This document shows positions 42,021 to 51,160 of a DNA stretch of 64,000 nucleotides, piece by piece. Each line of letters starts with the position of its first letter. Position 1 is the first letter of the stretch. Origin of the DNA: Lichenicoccus sp964247695 (GTDB lineage Bacteria; Pseudomonadota; Alphaproteobacteria; Acetobacterales; Acetobacteraceae); contig CAXTVI010000003.1 in the NCBI GenBank assembly GCA_964247695.1, forward strand, positions 87,990 through 151,989, in the 5' to 3' direction. The notes beneath the pieces are model-generated. The model had not been told where the DNA came from, ran no database searches, and saw only the letters and a program-made list of their open reading frames with translations. The translations under genes were made by a program, and so were the position numbers.

Positions 42021-44150
42021 ATGGTCCAGGCACTGCTGCGCTGGCTGACCGGCCTCGCCAGGGTCTCGGACTGGCCGTTCGCGCTCAAGATGACGTTCTG
42101 CCCGGCGATCGCGATCATCGTGCTCGTGGGGATGGGATTCCACGCCATCCGTGCAGCGGACCAACAGGCCGTGCTGATCCGCGCCGTCGCGCACCATGAT
42201 CTCGTGGTTGCGGTGCGGCTTTCGCAGAATGCAATTGCGCTGCAGGGCATCAACGGTCGCCTCTACCGGCTGACCACGCTGCAGGCCAGCAAGGCGCCGG
42301 GCCTGGATGTCGGGGCCGAGAGCAGGCATCTCGCCTCGGAGGCCGGCATCGTGGCCGATGACCTCGACAGTCAGATCCATGAGCTTGGTTCGGCAGATGA
42401 CCGGACCCGTCTTCTGCAGCTCGTTTCCGACGTCCGGCTCTACGGGGATTCGATCGGCGTGTTCGGCTCCATGCTGGAACTCGATTTCACGAGCGCGGTC
42501 GAGTTCATCTCGCCGTTCGACGCGAATTCCGGCAAGGTTCTCGAACAGCTCGACACCATCGCACGCCATGCCGCGCGGGATGCAAGCGAGCGCGCGGAGG
42601 CGTCCGCACGCCTCGCCAGCCAGGTGCGCGTGATCCTGGTGATCGTCCTGATCGCAGGCGCGGTGCTGCTGTTCGGTGTCGCCAGCCATCTGACCAGGTC
42701 GACCGTGCGCTCGGTCGCGGAGATCGCGAAGGCGACCGAGCGGGTCGCGCAGGGCGGCGCCGACGTGGACGTGGATGCACTCGCGCGACAGGACGAGCTC
42801 GGCACCATCGTCCGCTCCCTCGCGGTGTTCCAGGCCAACGTCTCGCGGATTGCCTTCCTGGCTCACCACGATCCGCTCACCAGCCTGCCGAACCGTGTCC
42901 TGTTCCACGATCGTGTCCAGCAAGCCCTGGCGCAGGTGGAGCGTGGCACGCGCTTCGCCGTGCTTTGCCTCGACCTTGATCGCTTCAAGGCCGTCAACGA
43001 CACGCTCGGCCATCCAGCCGGCGACGCGCTGCTTCGGCTGGTGGCCGAGCGCCTGCTGGCCTGCGTGCGCGAGGGCGACACGGTGGCGCGGCTCGGCGGC
43101 GATGAATTCGCCGTCGTGCTGCTGAATGCCGACGAGCCGGCCGAGGTCGACAGGCTCGCGGCGCGCATCGTGGACGTCATCAGCTCGGGCTACGAGGTGG
43201 ACGGCCACCAGGTCAGCATCGGCACCAGCATCGGCATCGCGCTCGCGCCGGGCGACGGCGCAACCGTGCACGAGTTGATGAAAAATGCGGATGCCGCCCT
43301 CTACGACGCCAAGGCGAACGGGCGGGGGTCCGCCTGCTTCTACGAGGCCGCGATGAACGCGGCGCTGCAATCGCGGCGGACGCTGGAGATGGACCTGCGC
43401 CAGGCCGTCGCGCACGAGCAGTTCCGCCTCTTCTATCAACCCGTTGTGGATGCAAGGTCGCATCGCATATGCAGCCTGGAGGCCCTGATCCGCTGGCAGC
43501 ATCCGGAACGGGGAATGATCCCGCCGGACCAGTTCATTCCTGTCTGCGAATCCTCCGGCCTGATCAACATCATCGGGCGCTGGGTGCTACGGCGTGCCTG
43601 CCTGGATGCCGCAGCCTGGCCCGACAACATCAAGGTCGCGGTCAACCTGTCGCCCTCGCAGTTCAAGGACAAGGACCTTGTGCTCAACGTCCAGGCGTCG
43701 TTGGCGGCCAGTGGCCTGCCTGCGCACCGGCTGGAACTGGAGATCACGGAGTCGGTGCTGCTGCACGACAGCAAAACCATCCTGGCGACCCTGCGCGAGA
43801 TCAAGGCGCTTGGTGTGCACGTTGCCATGGATGATTTCGGGACGGGCTATTCCTCGCTCAGCTATCTGCGCAGTTTCCCGTTCGACAAGGTCAAGATCGA
43901 CCAGAGCTTCATCAGGGACCTGCCAAACGACAGAAACTCGATGGCCATCGTGCGCGCCATCGTGGGCCTGAGCGAGACGTTCGGTATGACGGTGACGGCA
44001 GAGGGCGTGGAAACCGACGAGCAGGCGGCGCAACTCGCTCTGGAAAATTGCACGCAGCTTCAAGGCTACCTGTTCAGCCGGCCCGTTCCGTCACTCGCTG
44101 TGGCAGGGCTGATCGAACGGCTTTCGGCAACGTCTGAAATTGGTGCGTGA
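42021..44150 (+). CDS. Membrane GGDEF-EAL protein with periplasmic sensor
   Basis: A 709-residue inner-membrane protein: membrane helix 1 (about 22-42), a helical periplasmic sensor (about 45-200), helix 2 (203-221), HAMP (222-275), GGDEF (about 285-450) and EAL (about 465-700). Both catalytic sites look intact: GGDEF at 359-363 with an inhibitory RxxD site at 350-353; EAL at 487-489 followed by NLSPSQF, ELEITES, DDFGTGYSS, KIDQSF and AEGVE. It could make and degrade c-di-GMP. Start uncertain: ATG at 42021 is preferred over ATG 41937 or GTG 41904. Divergent from the YfiR-like/TonB receptor pair. Confidence 0.88.
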   Translation: MVQALLRWLTGLARVSDWPFALKMTFCPAIAIIVLVGMGFHAIRAADQQAVLIRAVAHHDLVVAVRLSQNAIALQGINGRLYRLTTLQASKAPGLDVGAESRHLASEAGIVADDLDSQIHELGSADDRTRLLQLVSDVRLYGDSIGVFGSMLELDFTSAVEFISPFDANSGKVLEQLDTIARHAARDASERAEASARLASQVRVILVIVLIAGAVLLFGVASHLTRSTVRSVAEIAKATERVAQGGADVDVDALARQDELGTIVRSLAVFQANVSRIAFLAHHDPLTSLPNRVLFHDRVQQALAQVERGTRFAVLCLDLDRFKAVNDTLGHPAGDALLRLVAERLLACVREGDTVARLGGDEFAVVLLNADEPAEVDRLAARIVDVISSGYEVDGHQVSIGTSIGIALAPGDGATVHELMKNADAALYDAKANGRGSACFYEAAMNAALQSRRTLEMDLRQAVAHEQFRLFYQPVVDARSHRICSLEALIRWQHPERGMIPPDQFIPVCESSGLINIIGRWVLRRACLDAAAWPDNIKVAVNLSPSQFKDKDLVLNVQASLAASGLPAHRLELEITESVLLHDSKTILATLREIKALGVHVAMDDFGTGYSSLSYLRSFPFDKVKIDQSFIRDLPNDRNSMAIVRAIVGLSETFGMTVTAEGVETDEQAAQLALENCTQLQGYLFSRPVPSLAVAGLIERLSATSEIGA

Positions 44151-44270
44151 CGCCCATAAGCCCGATCAGGTCGACGGGCCGCCTGGCCATCACCTCGGCT
44201 GCCTCCCAAGCCCCGGATGCCGGTGACGCCGCGCCTGCCGCCGGATTGCCGGCCCAAGAGGGCGTCGTTC

Positions 44271-44299
44271 TTGACAGGGCGCCCCCCGGCTTCTAAGTC
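44271..44299 (+). promoter_or_regulatory. Sigma70-type promoter upstream of ffh
   Basis: TTGACA (44271-44276), 17-base spacer, TAAGTC (44294-44299). A hairpin at 44355-44373 (GGCCTTCC, three-base loop, GGAGGGCC with one G-T pair) lies in the resulting leader about 20 bases before the ffh start. The intergenic stretch 44151-44270 shows nothing else. Confidence 0.45.
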
Positions 44300-44393
44300 C
44301 GCCCCCACCAGACACGTCGCTCCGCGAAGGCTCGCGCAGCGGCGCGTCAGCTATTGGCCTTCCTCCGGAGGGCCTGCACCGGGGTAGGAATGC

Positions 44394-45806
44394 ATGTTCG
44401 ACAGCCTGTCGGGCAAGATGACGGGAGTGTTCGACCGCCTGCGCACGCGCGGCGCGTTGTCCGAGGCGGATGTCGCCGAGGCAATGCGCGAGGTGCGCCT
44501 GGCGATGCTGGACTCCGACGTGGCGCTTCCGGTGGTCAAGGACTTCATCTCCCGGGTGCGCGAGCGCGCGGTCGGTAGCGAGGTGCTGGAAAGCATCTCG
44601 CCGGGCCAGGCGGTCGCCAAGATCGTCAACGACGCCCTGGTCGAGGCGCTCGGGGGTGCCGGCGCGGTGCCGCTCAACCTCAATGCCGCGGCTCCGGTCC
44701 CGATCCTGATGGTCGGGCTGCAGGGCTCGGGCAAGACCACGACCGCCGGCAAGCTCGGGTTGCGGCTCGGGGGCCCCGGCAGCCGCGAGCGCCGGCGGGT
44801 GCTGCTGGCGAGCCTCGATACTCAGCGTCCGGCGGCGCAGCTGCAGCTCGCGCAACTGGCGCAGCGCGCGGGGGTGGCCTCGCTGCCGGTCGTGGCGGGC
44901 CAGACGCCGGTGCAGATCGCGACCCGGGCGATGGAGACCGGACGGCGCGAGGGATACGACATCGTCATCCTCGATACCGCCGGGCGACTATCGATCGACG
45001 AGGCGCTGATGGAGGAGGTGCGGCAGATCCGCGCCGTCACCAATCCGGCCGAGACCCTGCTGGTGGTCGATGCGATGACCGGTCAGGACGCGGTCAACAC
45101 CGCGCGCACCTTCAACGAGGCGGTCGGGGTGACCGGGATCGTGATGACCCGGATGGACGGCGATGCGCGCGGCGGCGCGGCGCTGTCGATGCGCCACATC
45201 ACCGGGGCGCCGATCAAGCTGACGGGCTCGGGTGAGAAGCTGGACGCGCTGGAGGACTTCCATCCCGAGCGTGTCGCCGGCCGCATTCTCGGCCTCGGCG
45301 ACCTGGCCGGTTTGGTCGAAAAGGCGTCCGACACGCTCGACCAGGAGGAGAGCGAGAAGCTTGCGCAGAAGATGCTGCGCGGCAAGTTCGACCTCGACGA
45401 CTATGCGTCCCAGATCAGGCAGATCAACAAGATGGGGTCGATCTCGGGCATTCTCGACATGCTGCCGGGCATGGGGCAGATGAAGAGCCAGCTCGCCGGC
45501 AAGGATCTCGACACCTCCGTGCTCAAGCGTCACACGGCGATCATCTCGTCGATGACCAAGGCGGAGCGGCGCACCCCGGATATCATCAAGGCGAGCCGCA
45601 AGAAGCGGATTGCCGCGGGTGCCGGTGCGACCGTGCAGGAGGTCAACCGCCTGCTCAAGCAGTTCGACGACATGTCGACGATGATGAAGCGCATCAACAA
45701 GCTCGGCGCCAAGGGACTGATGCGCCAGGGCCTCGGTGCGCTGATGCCAAAGGGCATGATGCCGCAAGGCGGAGCCGGGCGTGGACCCGGCCAGCGCCCG
45801 CACTGA
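44394..45806 (+). CDS. ffh: Signal recognition particle protein Ffh
   Basis: A 470-residue SRP54 homologue that targets ribosomes making membrane proteins to the translocon. The N domain starts MFDSLSGKMTGVFDRLRTRG; the GTPase has GLQGSGKTTTAGKLG (G1), LDTQRPAA, VILDTAGR (G3) and the closing GEKLDALEDFHPER. The Met-rich M domain (KMGSISGILDMLPGM, RQGLGALMPKGMMPQ) binds 4.5S RNA and signal peptides. It heads the block with rpsP, rimM, trmD and rplS. The 4.5S RNA gene is not in the window. Confidence 0.97.
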   Translation: MFDSLSGKMTGVFDRLRTRGALSEADVAEAMREVRLAMLDSDVALPVVKDFISRVRERAVGSEVLESISPGQAVAKIVNDALVEALGGAGAVPLNLNAAAPVPILMVGLQGSGKTTTAGKLGLRLGGPGSRERRRVLLASLDTQRPAAQLQLAQLAQRAGVASLPVVAGQTPVQIATRAMETGRREGYDIVILDTAGRLSIDEALMEEVRQIRAVTNPAETLLVVDAMTGQDAVNTARTFNEAVGVTGIVMTRMDGDARGGAALSMRHITGAPIKLTGSGEKLDALEDFHPERVAGRILGLGDLAGLVEKASDTLDQEESEKLAQKMLRGKFDLDDYASQIRQINKMGSISGILDMLPGMGQMKSQLAGKDLDTSVLKRHTAIISSMTKAERRTPDIIKASRKKRIAAGAGATVQEVNRLLKQFDDMSTMMKRINKLGAKGLMRQGLGALMPKGMMPQGGAGRGPGQRPH

Positions 45807-45836
45807 ATTTCAGACACTTCCAGGAGCCACCAGACG

Positions 45837-46175
45837 ATGAGCCTCAAGATCCGCCTTGCCCGCGCCGGTGCCAAGAAGCGCCCGTACTACCACATCGTCG
45901 TTGCCGACAGCCGGTCGCCGCGCGATGGCCGCTTCATCGAGAAGGTCGGCAGCTACAACCCGATGCTGCCCGCCGAGCACGAGGACCGCGTGCGCCTGGT
46001 CGGCGCGCGCATCAGCTACTGGCTGTCCGAGGGCGCGCAGGCGACCGACCGGGTGGCGCGCTTCCTCGGCAATGCCGGCCTGGCCGACAAGCCAGCCTAT
46101 CGCGAGCAGCCGAAGCAGTCGCTGCCGAAAAAGAAGGCGCAGGAGCGCGCCGCCGCCAACGCCGCCGCGGCCTGA
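45837..46175 (+). CDS. rpsP: 30S ribosomal protein S16
   Basis: A 112-residue S16: MSLKIRLARAGAKKRPYYHI and DSRSPRDGRFIEKVGSYNPM are the family core. The C-terminal tail (KKKAQERAAANAAAA) is the Lys/Ala-rich extension usual in alphaproteobacteria. It lies 30 bases after ffh and is followed by rimM, whose product matures the same 30S subunit. Confidence 0.97.
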   Translation: MSLKIRLARAGAKKRPYYHIVVADSRSPRDGRFIEKVGSYNPMLPAEHEDRVRLVGARISYWLSEGAQATDRVARFLGNAGLADKPAYREQPKQSLPKKKAQERAAANAAAA

Positions 46176-46187
46176 TCCCCGGGATCG

Positions 46188-46718
46188 ATGAGCGGGCAGC
46201 GTATCCTGATGGGCGTGGTGGGACGGCCGCACGGCGTGCGCGGGCTGGTGCATGTGCGCAGCTACGCCGCAGTGCCGGCGGACCTCGCCTCCTATGGCAC
46301 GTTGCACGACGATCGTGGCGGAGTGTGGACACTTTCCTGGCGTGGCAACGGCATCGGCGAACTGACGGGCGCGGACGGACAGGTGCTGCGCGACCGTGAG
46401 GCGGCGCAGGCGATGGTCAATCGCCGCCTCTATGTCGAGCGCGACCGCCTGCCGGAGCCGGAGCCGGACGAGTTCTACCTTGCCGACCTGATCGGGCTGG
46501 CGGTGTACGAAGCGGACGGCCGTGCCGCGATTGGCAGCGTGCTCGCGGTGCATGATTACGGGGCCGGATCGAGCCTGGAGATCGGCAACAACGCGCAGAG
46601 CTTCGTGCTGCCGTTCACCCGCGCCTGCGTGCCCGAAATCGATATCCCCGCTCGTCGTCTTGTCGTGGTGCGTCCGGACGAGATCGAGATCCGGGAAGCC
46701 GGCGAGGCGGCCGAATGA
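46188..46718 (+). CDS. rimM: 16S rRNA processing protein RimM
   Basis: A 176-residue maturation factor of the 30S head region that binds S19. The N-terminal domain has ILMGVVGRPHGVRGLVHVRS; the PRC-barrel half begins DEFYLADLIGLAVYEADG and ends with the FTRACVPEIDIPARRLVV pattern. ATG at 46188; the end overlaps the trmD start by four bases. Confidence 0.95.
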   Translation: MSGQRILMGVVGRPHGVRGLVHVRSYAAVPADLASYGTLHDDRGGVWTLSWRGNGIGELTGADGQVLRDREAAQAMVNRRLYVERDRLPEPEPDEFYLADLIGLAVYEADGRAAIGSVLAVHDYGAGSSLEIGNNAQSFVLPFTRACVPEIDIPARRLVVVRPDEIEIREAGEAAE

Positions 46719-47452
46719 GCTGGCGCGCGGCCGTCCTGACCCTGTTCCCGGAAATGTTCCCTGGTCCGCTGGGCCTGTCGCTGGCCGGCCGGGCAAGGGA
46801 GCGGGGCGACTGGTCGCTGCAGACGCACAACCTGCGCGACCATGGTGTCGGCCGTCACCGTGCGGTGGATGATACGCCATTCGGCGGCGGCGCCGGCCTG
46901 GTGATGCGTCCGGACGTGGTGGATGCGGCGCTGTCGGAGGTGCTGCCCCCAGGTGATGCGCGGCCGCTGATCTACCTCACGCCGCGCGGCCGCCGCCTGG
47001 TGCAGGCGGATTCGCGACGCTATGCGGCTGGCGACGGCGTGGTGCTGCTGTGCGGCCGCTACGAGGGCATCGATGAGCGGGTGCTCGAGGCGCGCGGTGT
47101 CGAGCAGGTCTCGATCGGCGACTACGTGCTGTCGGGCGGCGAGCCGGCGGCGCTGGTGCTGCTGGACAGCATCGTGCGGCTGTTGCCTGGCGTCATGGGC
47201 AGCGAGCAGAGCGGCCTCGAGGAGAGCTTCGCGGACGGCCTGCTCGAATATCCGCATTATACCAAGCCGGCCGAATGGCGCGGCCTTGCGGTGCCCGGGA
47301 TCCTGCTGTCGGGCAACCACGCGGCGATCGCGGAGTGGCGCCGCGCCGCGTCCGCGGCCGACACCCGCGCCCGTCGCCCCGATCTTTGGGAGCAGCATGC
47401 CTCCCGCACCCCATTCAGCGCCTTGCCGATCCCGGCCGGGCGCCGTAACTGA
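46715..47452 (+). CDS. trmD: tRNA (guanine-37-N1)-methyltransferase
   Basis: TrmD methylates G37 next to the anticodon and prevents frameshifting. The 245-residue SPOUT enzyme shows VLTLFPEMFPGPLGLSLAGR, DDTPFGGGAGLVMRPDVV, LCGRYEGIDERVLE (trefoil knot, SAM pocket) and IGDYVLSGGEPAALVLLD. The Asp/Arg catalytic pair region is intact. It lies between rimM and rplS in the classical order; tRNA-Pro(GGG), a TrmD substrate, is encoded at the end of this window. Confidence 0.96.
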   Translation: MSWRAAVLTLFPEMFPGPLGLSLAGRARERGDWSLQTHNLRDHGVGRHRAVDDTPFGGGAGLVMRPDVVDAALSEVLPPGDARPLIYLTPRGRRLVQADSRRYAAGDGVVLLCGRYEGIDERVLEARGVEQVSIGDYVLSGGEPAALVLLDSIVRLLPGVMGSEQSGLEESFADGLLEYPHYTKPAEWRGLAVPGILLSGNHAAIAEWRRAASAADTRARRPDLWEQHASRTPFSALPIPAGRRN

Positions 47453-47474
47453 CGCTGCGAAAAGGACCCTAGAG

Positions 47475-47861
47475 ATGAACGTGATCCAGCAATACGAGGC
47501 GGAGCAGATCGCTCGCCTGACCGCCGCCCGCGCGGTGCCCGAATTCGATCCCGGCGACACCGTGCGCGTGATGGTGCGCGTGGTCGAAGGCGAGCGGTCG
47601 CGTCTGCAGGCCTATGAGGGCGTGGTGATCGCGCGCTCCAACAAGGCGTTGGGAAGCAACTTCACCGTGCGCAAGATCTCGTACGGCGAGGGCGTCGAGC
47701 GCGTGTTCCCGCTCTATGCGCCGACCATTGCCGAGATCGTGGTGGTGCGCCGCGGCGATGTGCGCCGCGCCAAGCTCTATTACCTGCGCGGCCGCCGCGG
47801 CAAGTCGGCCCGCATCGCCGAGCGGGCTCGCGAAGTGCCTGCTCCCACCGCGGCCGAGTAA
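47475..47861 (+). CDS. rplS: 50S ribosomal protein L19
   Basis: A 128-residue L19 at the 30S-50S interface. EFDPGDTVRVMVRVVEG, RLQAYEGVVIARSNKALGSN, FTVRKISYGEGVERVFPLY and KLYYLRGRRGKSARI are the family blocks. ATG at 47475, 22 bases after trmD. A hairpin follows at 47902-47921. Confidence 0.97.
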   Translation: MNVIQQYEAEQIARLTAARAVPEFDPGDTVRVMVRVVEGERSRLQAYEGVVIARSNKALGSNFTVRKISYGEGVERVFPLYAPTIAEIVVVRRGDVRRAKLYYLRGRRGKSARIAERAREVPAPTAAE

Positions 47862-47901
47862 CGCCGGGCCTTCGCCATATCGACTGACTAGAACGGGGTC
47901 C

Positions 47902-47921
47902 CGGCACCCTTCAGGGTGCCG
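47902..47921 (+). terminator. Hairpin between rplS and leuC
   Basis: CGGCACCC (47902-47909) pairs with GGGTGCCG (47914-47921) around the tetraloop TTCA: an 8-bp perfect stem. No T-run follows; the sequence goes on into the leuC ribosome site (CTGGAGGA). It may end ribosomal-operon transcripts partially or act in the leuC leader. No leucine-rich leader peptide is visible. Confidence 0.45.
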
Positions 47922-47941
47922 CCCCTGGAGGATCCGCCACG

Positions 47942-49360
47942 ATGTCCGGCGCAGCCACGACCCCGCGCACCCTGTTCGACAAGATCTGGCGGAGCCACGT
48001 CGTCGAGCAGCTGGGCGACGATACCGCCATCCTGTATATCGACCGGCATCTCGTGCACGAGGTGACCAGCCCGCAAGCGTTCGAAGGGCTGCGGATGACC
48101 GGGCGCCGGGTGCGCCGGCCGGATGCGACCATCGCTGTCGCCGACCACAACGTGCCGACCAGCGACCGCAACCAGCCGATCGAGGAGCCGGAGAGCCGGC
48201 TGCAGATCGAGACGCTGGAGCGCAACGTCGCCGAGTTCGGCGTGCCGTATTTCCCGCTGCTGTCGGCGCGCCAGGGCATCGTGCATATCGTGGGGCCGGA
48301 GCAGGGGATCTCGCTGCCCGGCATGACCATCGTCTGCGGCGACAGCCACACCTCGACGCATGGTGCACTGGGCGCACTCGCCTTCGGCATCGGCACGTCC
48401 GAGGTCGAGCATGTGCTCGCCACCCAGACGCTGCTGCAGCGGCCGGCGAGGAACATGCTCGTGCGGGTCGAGGGCGAGCTGGCGCCCGGCGTCACCGCCA
48501 AGGATGTGATGCTGGCGATCATTGGCACCATCGGCACCGCCGGAGGCACCGGGCACGTCATCGAATATGCCGGCTCCGCCATACGCGGCCTCGACATGGC
48601 CGGCCGGATGACGATCTGCAACATGTCGATCGAGGCCGGCGCACGGGCCGGCTTGGTGGCGCCGGACGACACCACCTTCGCCTATGTCGAAGGTCGGCCG
48701 TTCGCGCCGAAGGGCGAGGCGTTCGCGCAGGCTGTCGGATACTGGCGGACATTACCGTCCGATCCCGGCGCGCACTACGACCGCGTGGTGGAACTGCGGG
48801 CCGAGGACATCGCGCCGCTGGTGACCTGGGGCACCAGCCCCGAGGATGTCGTCGCCATCACCGGCGTGGTTCCGGATCCGGCCTCGGCGCCGGACGAGGC
48901 GAGGCGGACGCAGTTGCAGCGCATGCTCGACTACATGGGACTGTCCGCAGGCCAGCTTATGACCGACGTCACGGTCGATATCGTGTTCATCGGCTCCTGC
49001 ACCAACGGCCGCATCGAGGATATGCGGGCGGCCGCTCACGTCGCCGCCGGACGCACGGTGGCGCCGGGCGTGCGGGCGATGGTGGTGCCGGGCTCCGGCA
49101 TCGTGAAGCAGCAGGCCGAAGCCGAGGGGCTGGACCGCATCTTCCGCGACGCGGGCTTCGAATGGCGCGAGGCCGGCTGCTCGATGTGCCTCGGCATGAA
49201 CCCGGACAAGCTCACCCCCGGCCAGCGCTGCGCGTCGACCTCGAACCGCAATTTCGAGGGTCGCCAGGGGCCGGGCGGCCGCACCCACCTGCTGTCGCCG
49301 GCGATGGCCGCGGCGGCGGCGGTGACCGGGCGACTGACCGACATCAGGGAGCTGTTCTAG
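47942..49360 (+). CDS. leuC: 3-isopropylmalate dehydratase large subunit
   Basis: A 472-residue aconitase-family subunit for the second step of leucine synthesis. TLFDKIWRSHVV, DHNVPTSDR, VCGDSHTSTHGALGALAFGIG and the 4Fe-4S ligands in SCTNGRIEDM and CSMCLGMN (CxxC) are all present. It works with LeuD, whose gene begins 2 bases downstream. Confidence 0.97.
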   Translation: MSGAATTPRTLFDKIWRSHVVEQLGDDTAILYIDRHLVHEVTSPQAFEGLRMTGRRVRRPDATIAVADHNVPTSDRNQPIEEPESRLQIETLERNVAEFGVPYFPLLSARQGIVHIVGPEQGISLPGMTIVCGDSHTSTHGALGALAFGIGTSEVEHVLATQTLLQRPARNMLVRVEGELAPGVTAKDVMLAIIGTIGTAGGTGHVIEYAGSAIRGLDMAGRMTICNMSIEAGARAGLVAPDDTTFAYVEGRPFAPKGEAFAQAVGYWRTLPSDPGAHYDRVVELRAEDIAPLVTWGTSPEDVVAITGVVPDPASAPDEARRTQLQRMLDYMGLSAGQLMTDVTVDIVFIGSCTNGRIEDMRAAAHVAAGRTVAPGVRAMVVPGSGIVKQQAEAEGLDRIFRDAGFEWREAGCSMCLGMNPDKLTPGQRCASTSNRNFEGRQGPGGRTHLLSPAMAAAAAVTGRLTDIRELF

Positions 49361-49362
49361 CC

Positions 49363-49983
49363 ATGCAGCCCTTCACCACCCTGACCGCCGTTGCGGCGCC
49401 GCTGCCGGAAGCCAACGTCGACACCGACAAGATCATCCCGTCGCGGTTCCTCAAGACCATCAAGCGCACCGGGCTCGGCCTGAACCTGTTCGACCCGCTG
49501 CGCTACAAGGATGGCGTCGAGCGGCCGGAGTTCGTGCTCAACCGCGAGCCGTACCGCCAGGCTGGCATCTTGATCGCGCACGAGAATTTCGGCTGCGGCT
49601 CGTCGCGCGAGCATGCGCCGTGGGCGCTGCTGGATTTCGGCATACGCTGCGTCATCGCGCCCTCCTTCGCCGACATCTTCCACAGCAACTGCTTCAAGAA
49701 CGGCATCCTGCCGATCCGGCTGCCGCGGGAGGTCTGCGACGTGCTGATGCAGGACGCCTCGCAGGGGGCCAACAGCCGGCTGACGATCGACCTGGAGCGC
49801 CAGGTGGTGGTGCGTCCGGATGGGCAGGAGATCGGCTTCGAAATCGACCCCCTGCGCCGGCACCGGCTGCTCGAGGGCCTGGACGATATCGGCCAGACCC
49901 TGCAGCATGGCGAGGCGATCGACGGCTTCGAGCGGCAGCGGGACGCGTCGCTCCACTGGATGCCGGCCATAGACGTATCCTGA
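49363..49983 (+). CDS. leuD: 3-isopropylmalate dehydratase small subunit
   Basis: A 206-residue swivel-domain subunit. NVDTDKIIPSRFLKTIKRTG and the loop ENFGCGSSREHAPWAL are diagnostic, as is FADIFHSNCFKNGILPI. Paired with leuC directly upstream; leuB follows after 33 bases. Confidence 0.96.
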   Translation: MQPFTTLTAVAAPLPEANVDTDKIIPSRFLKTIKRTGLGLNLFDPLRYKDGVERPEFVLNREPYRQAGILIAHENFGCGSSREHAPWALLDFGIRCVIAPSFADIFHSNCFKNGILPIRLPREVCDVLMQDASQGANSRLTIDLERQVVVRPDGQEIGFEIDPLRRHRLLEGLDDIGQTLQHGEAIDGFERQRDASLHWMPAIDVS

Positions 49984-50016
49984 GAAGTTGGGCGTCTCCT
50001 GACGACTGGAAGCAAG

Positions 50017-51129
50017 ATGGCCTCGAACAAGAAGCTGCTGGTGCTGCCGGGCGACGGTGTCGGCCCGGAGGTAATGCGCGAGGTCGGACGGCTGGTCGGC
50101 TGGCTCGGCAGGCGGCGCGGCATCAGCTTCGACATCACCGAGGACCTGGTCGGGGGCGCCTCGATCGATGCGCACGGGGTGCCGATCCGGCCGCAGGTGG
50201 TGCAGGCGGCGCGCGAGGCGGACGCCGTGCTGTTCGGCGCCGTCGGCGGGCCGCAATGGGACCATGTCGGCTTCGAGCGTCGTCCCGAACTGGCGATCCT
50301 GACCCTGCGGCGTGAACTCGGCCTGTTCGCCAACCTTCGGCCCGCGGTGGTGCTGGATCCGCTGGTGGATGCCAGCACGCTCAAGCCCGACGTGGTGCGG
50401 GGCCTCGACATCATGATCGTGCGCGAGACCGTTGGCGGCATCTATTTCGGCGAGCCGCGCGGCATCGAGACGCTGCCGGACGGCAGCCGGCGCGGCATCA
50501 ACACCGAGGTCTACAGCACGCACGAGATCGAGCGGGTGGCACGCGTGGCCTTCGAACTGGCCCGGCGCCGGCAGGGCGCGGTGTGCTCGGTCGAGAAGAG
50601 CAACGTGATGGAGAGCGGACTGCTCTGGCGCGAGGTCGTCACCGACCTGCACCGGCGTGACTATGCCGACGTGAAGCTGTCGCACATGCTGGCCGACAAC
50701 TGCGCGATGCAGCTGGTGCGCAACCCGCGCCAGTTCGATGTCATCGTCACCGGCAACCTGTTCGGCGACCTGCTGTCCGACCTTGCGTCGATGCTGACCG
50801 GCAGCCTCGGCATGCTGCCCTCGGCGACATTGGGCGCGGTGGACGCCTTTGGGCGCCGACCGGCGCTGTACGAGCCGATCCATGGCAGCGCTCCGGATAT
50901 CGCCGGGCGGGGACTCGCCAACCCGCTCGCGCAGATCCTCAGCTTCGCGATGCTGCTGCGCTACTCGTTCGAGCTCGAGGGCGAGGCGCGGACCATCGAG
51001 GAGGCCTGCCGTCGGGTGCTGGCGAGCGGCCTGCGCACTGCCGACATCATGAGCCCGGGCATGGCGCGGGTCGGCACCTCGGTGATGGGTGAGGCAGTGC
51101 AGCGGGAGCTCGAGAAGCTGGAGAGCTGA
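50017..51129 (+). CDS. leuB: 3-isopropylmalate dehydrogenase
   Basis: A 370-residue NAD-dependent beta-decarboxylating dehydrogenase for the third leucine step. KLLVLPGDGVGPEVMREV, LRRELGLFANLRPA (substrate Arg residues), IVRETVGGIYFGEPR, VEKSNVMES and NLFGDLLSDLASMLTGSLG (metal Asp) are all in place, with HGSAPDIAGRG contacting NAD. The set leuCDB is complete; leuA is elsewhere. Confidence 0.97.
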   Translation: MASNKKLLVLPGDGVGPEVMREVGRLVGWLGRRRGISFDITEDLVGGASIDAHGVPIRPQVVQAAREADAVLFGAVGGPQWDHVGFERRPELAILTLRRELGLFANLRPAVVLDPLVDASTLKPDVVRGLDIMIVRETVGGIYFGEPRGIETLPDGSRRGINTEVYSTHEIERVARVAFELARRRQGAVCSVEKSNVMESGLLWREVVTDLHRRDYADVKLSHMLADNCAMQLVRNPRQFDVIVTGNLFGDLLSDLASMLTGSLGMLPSATLGAVDAFGRRPALYEPIHGSAPDIAGRGLANPLAQILSFAMLLRYSFELEGEARTIEEACRRVLASGLRTADIMSPGMARVGTSVMGEAVQRELEKLES

Positions 51130-51160
51130 AGGGCCTCCTGCGGTCGCCACCGGCCCGCCG

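Noticed and set aside
44340..44394. 4.5S (SRP) RNA gene next to ffh
   Set aside because: The hairpin at 44355-44373 is short and lacks the conserved GGAA loop and internal loops of SRP RNA.
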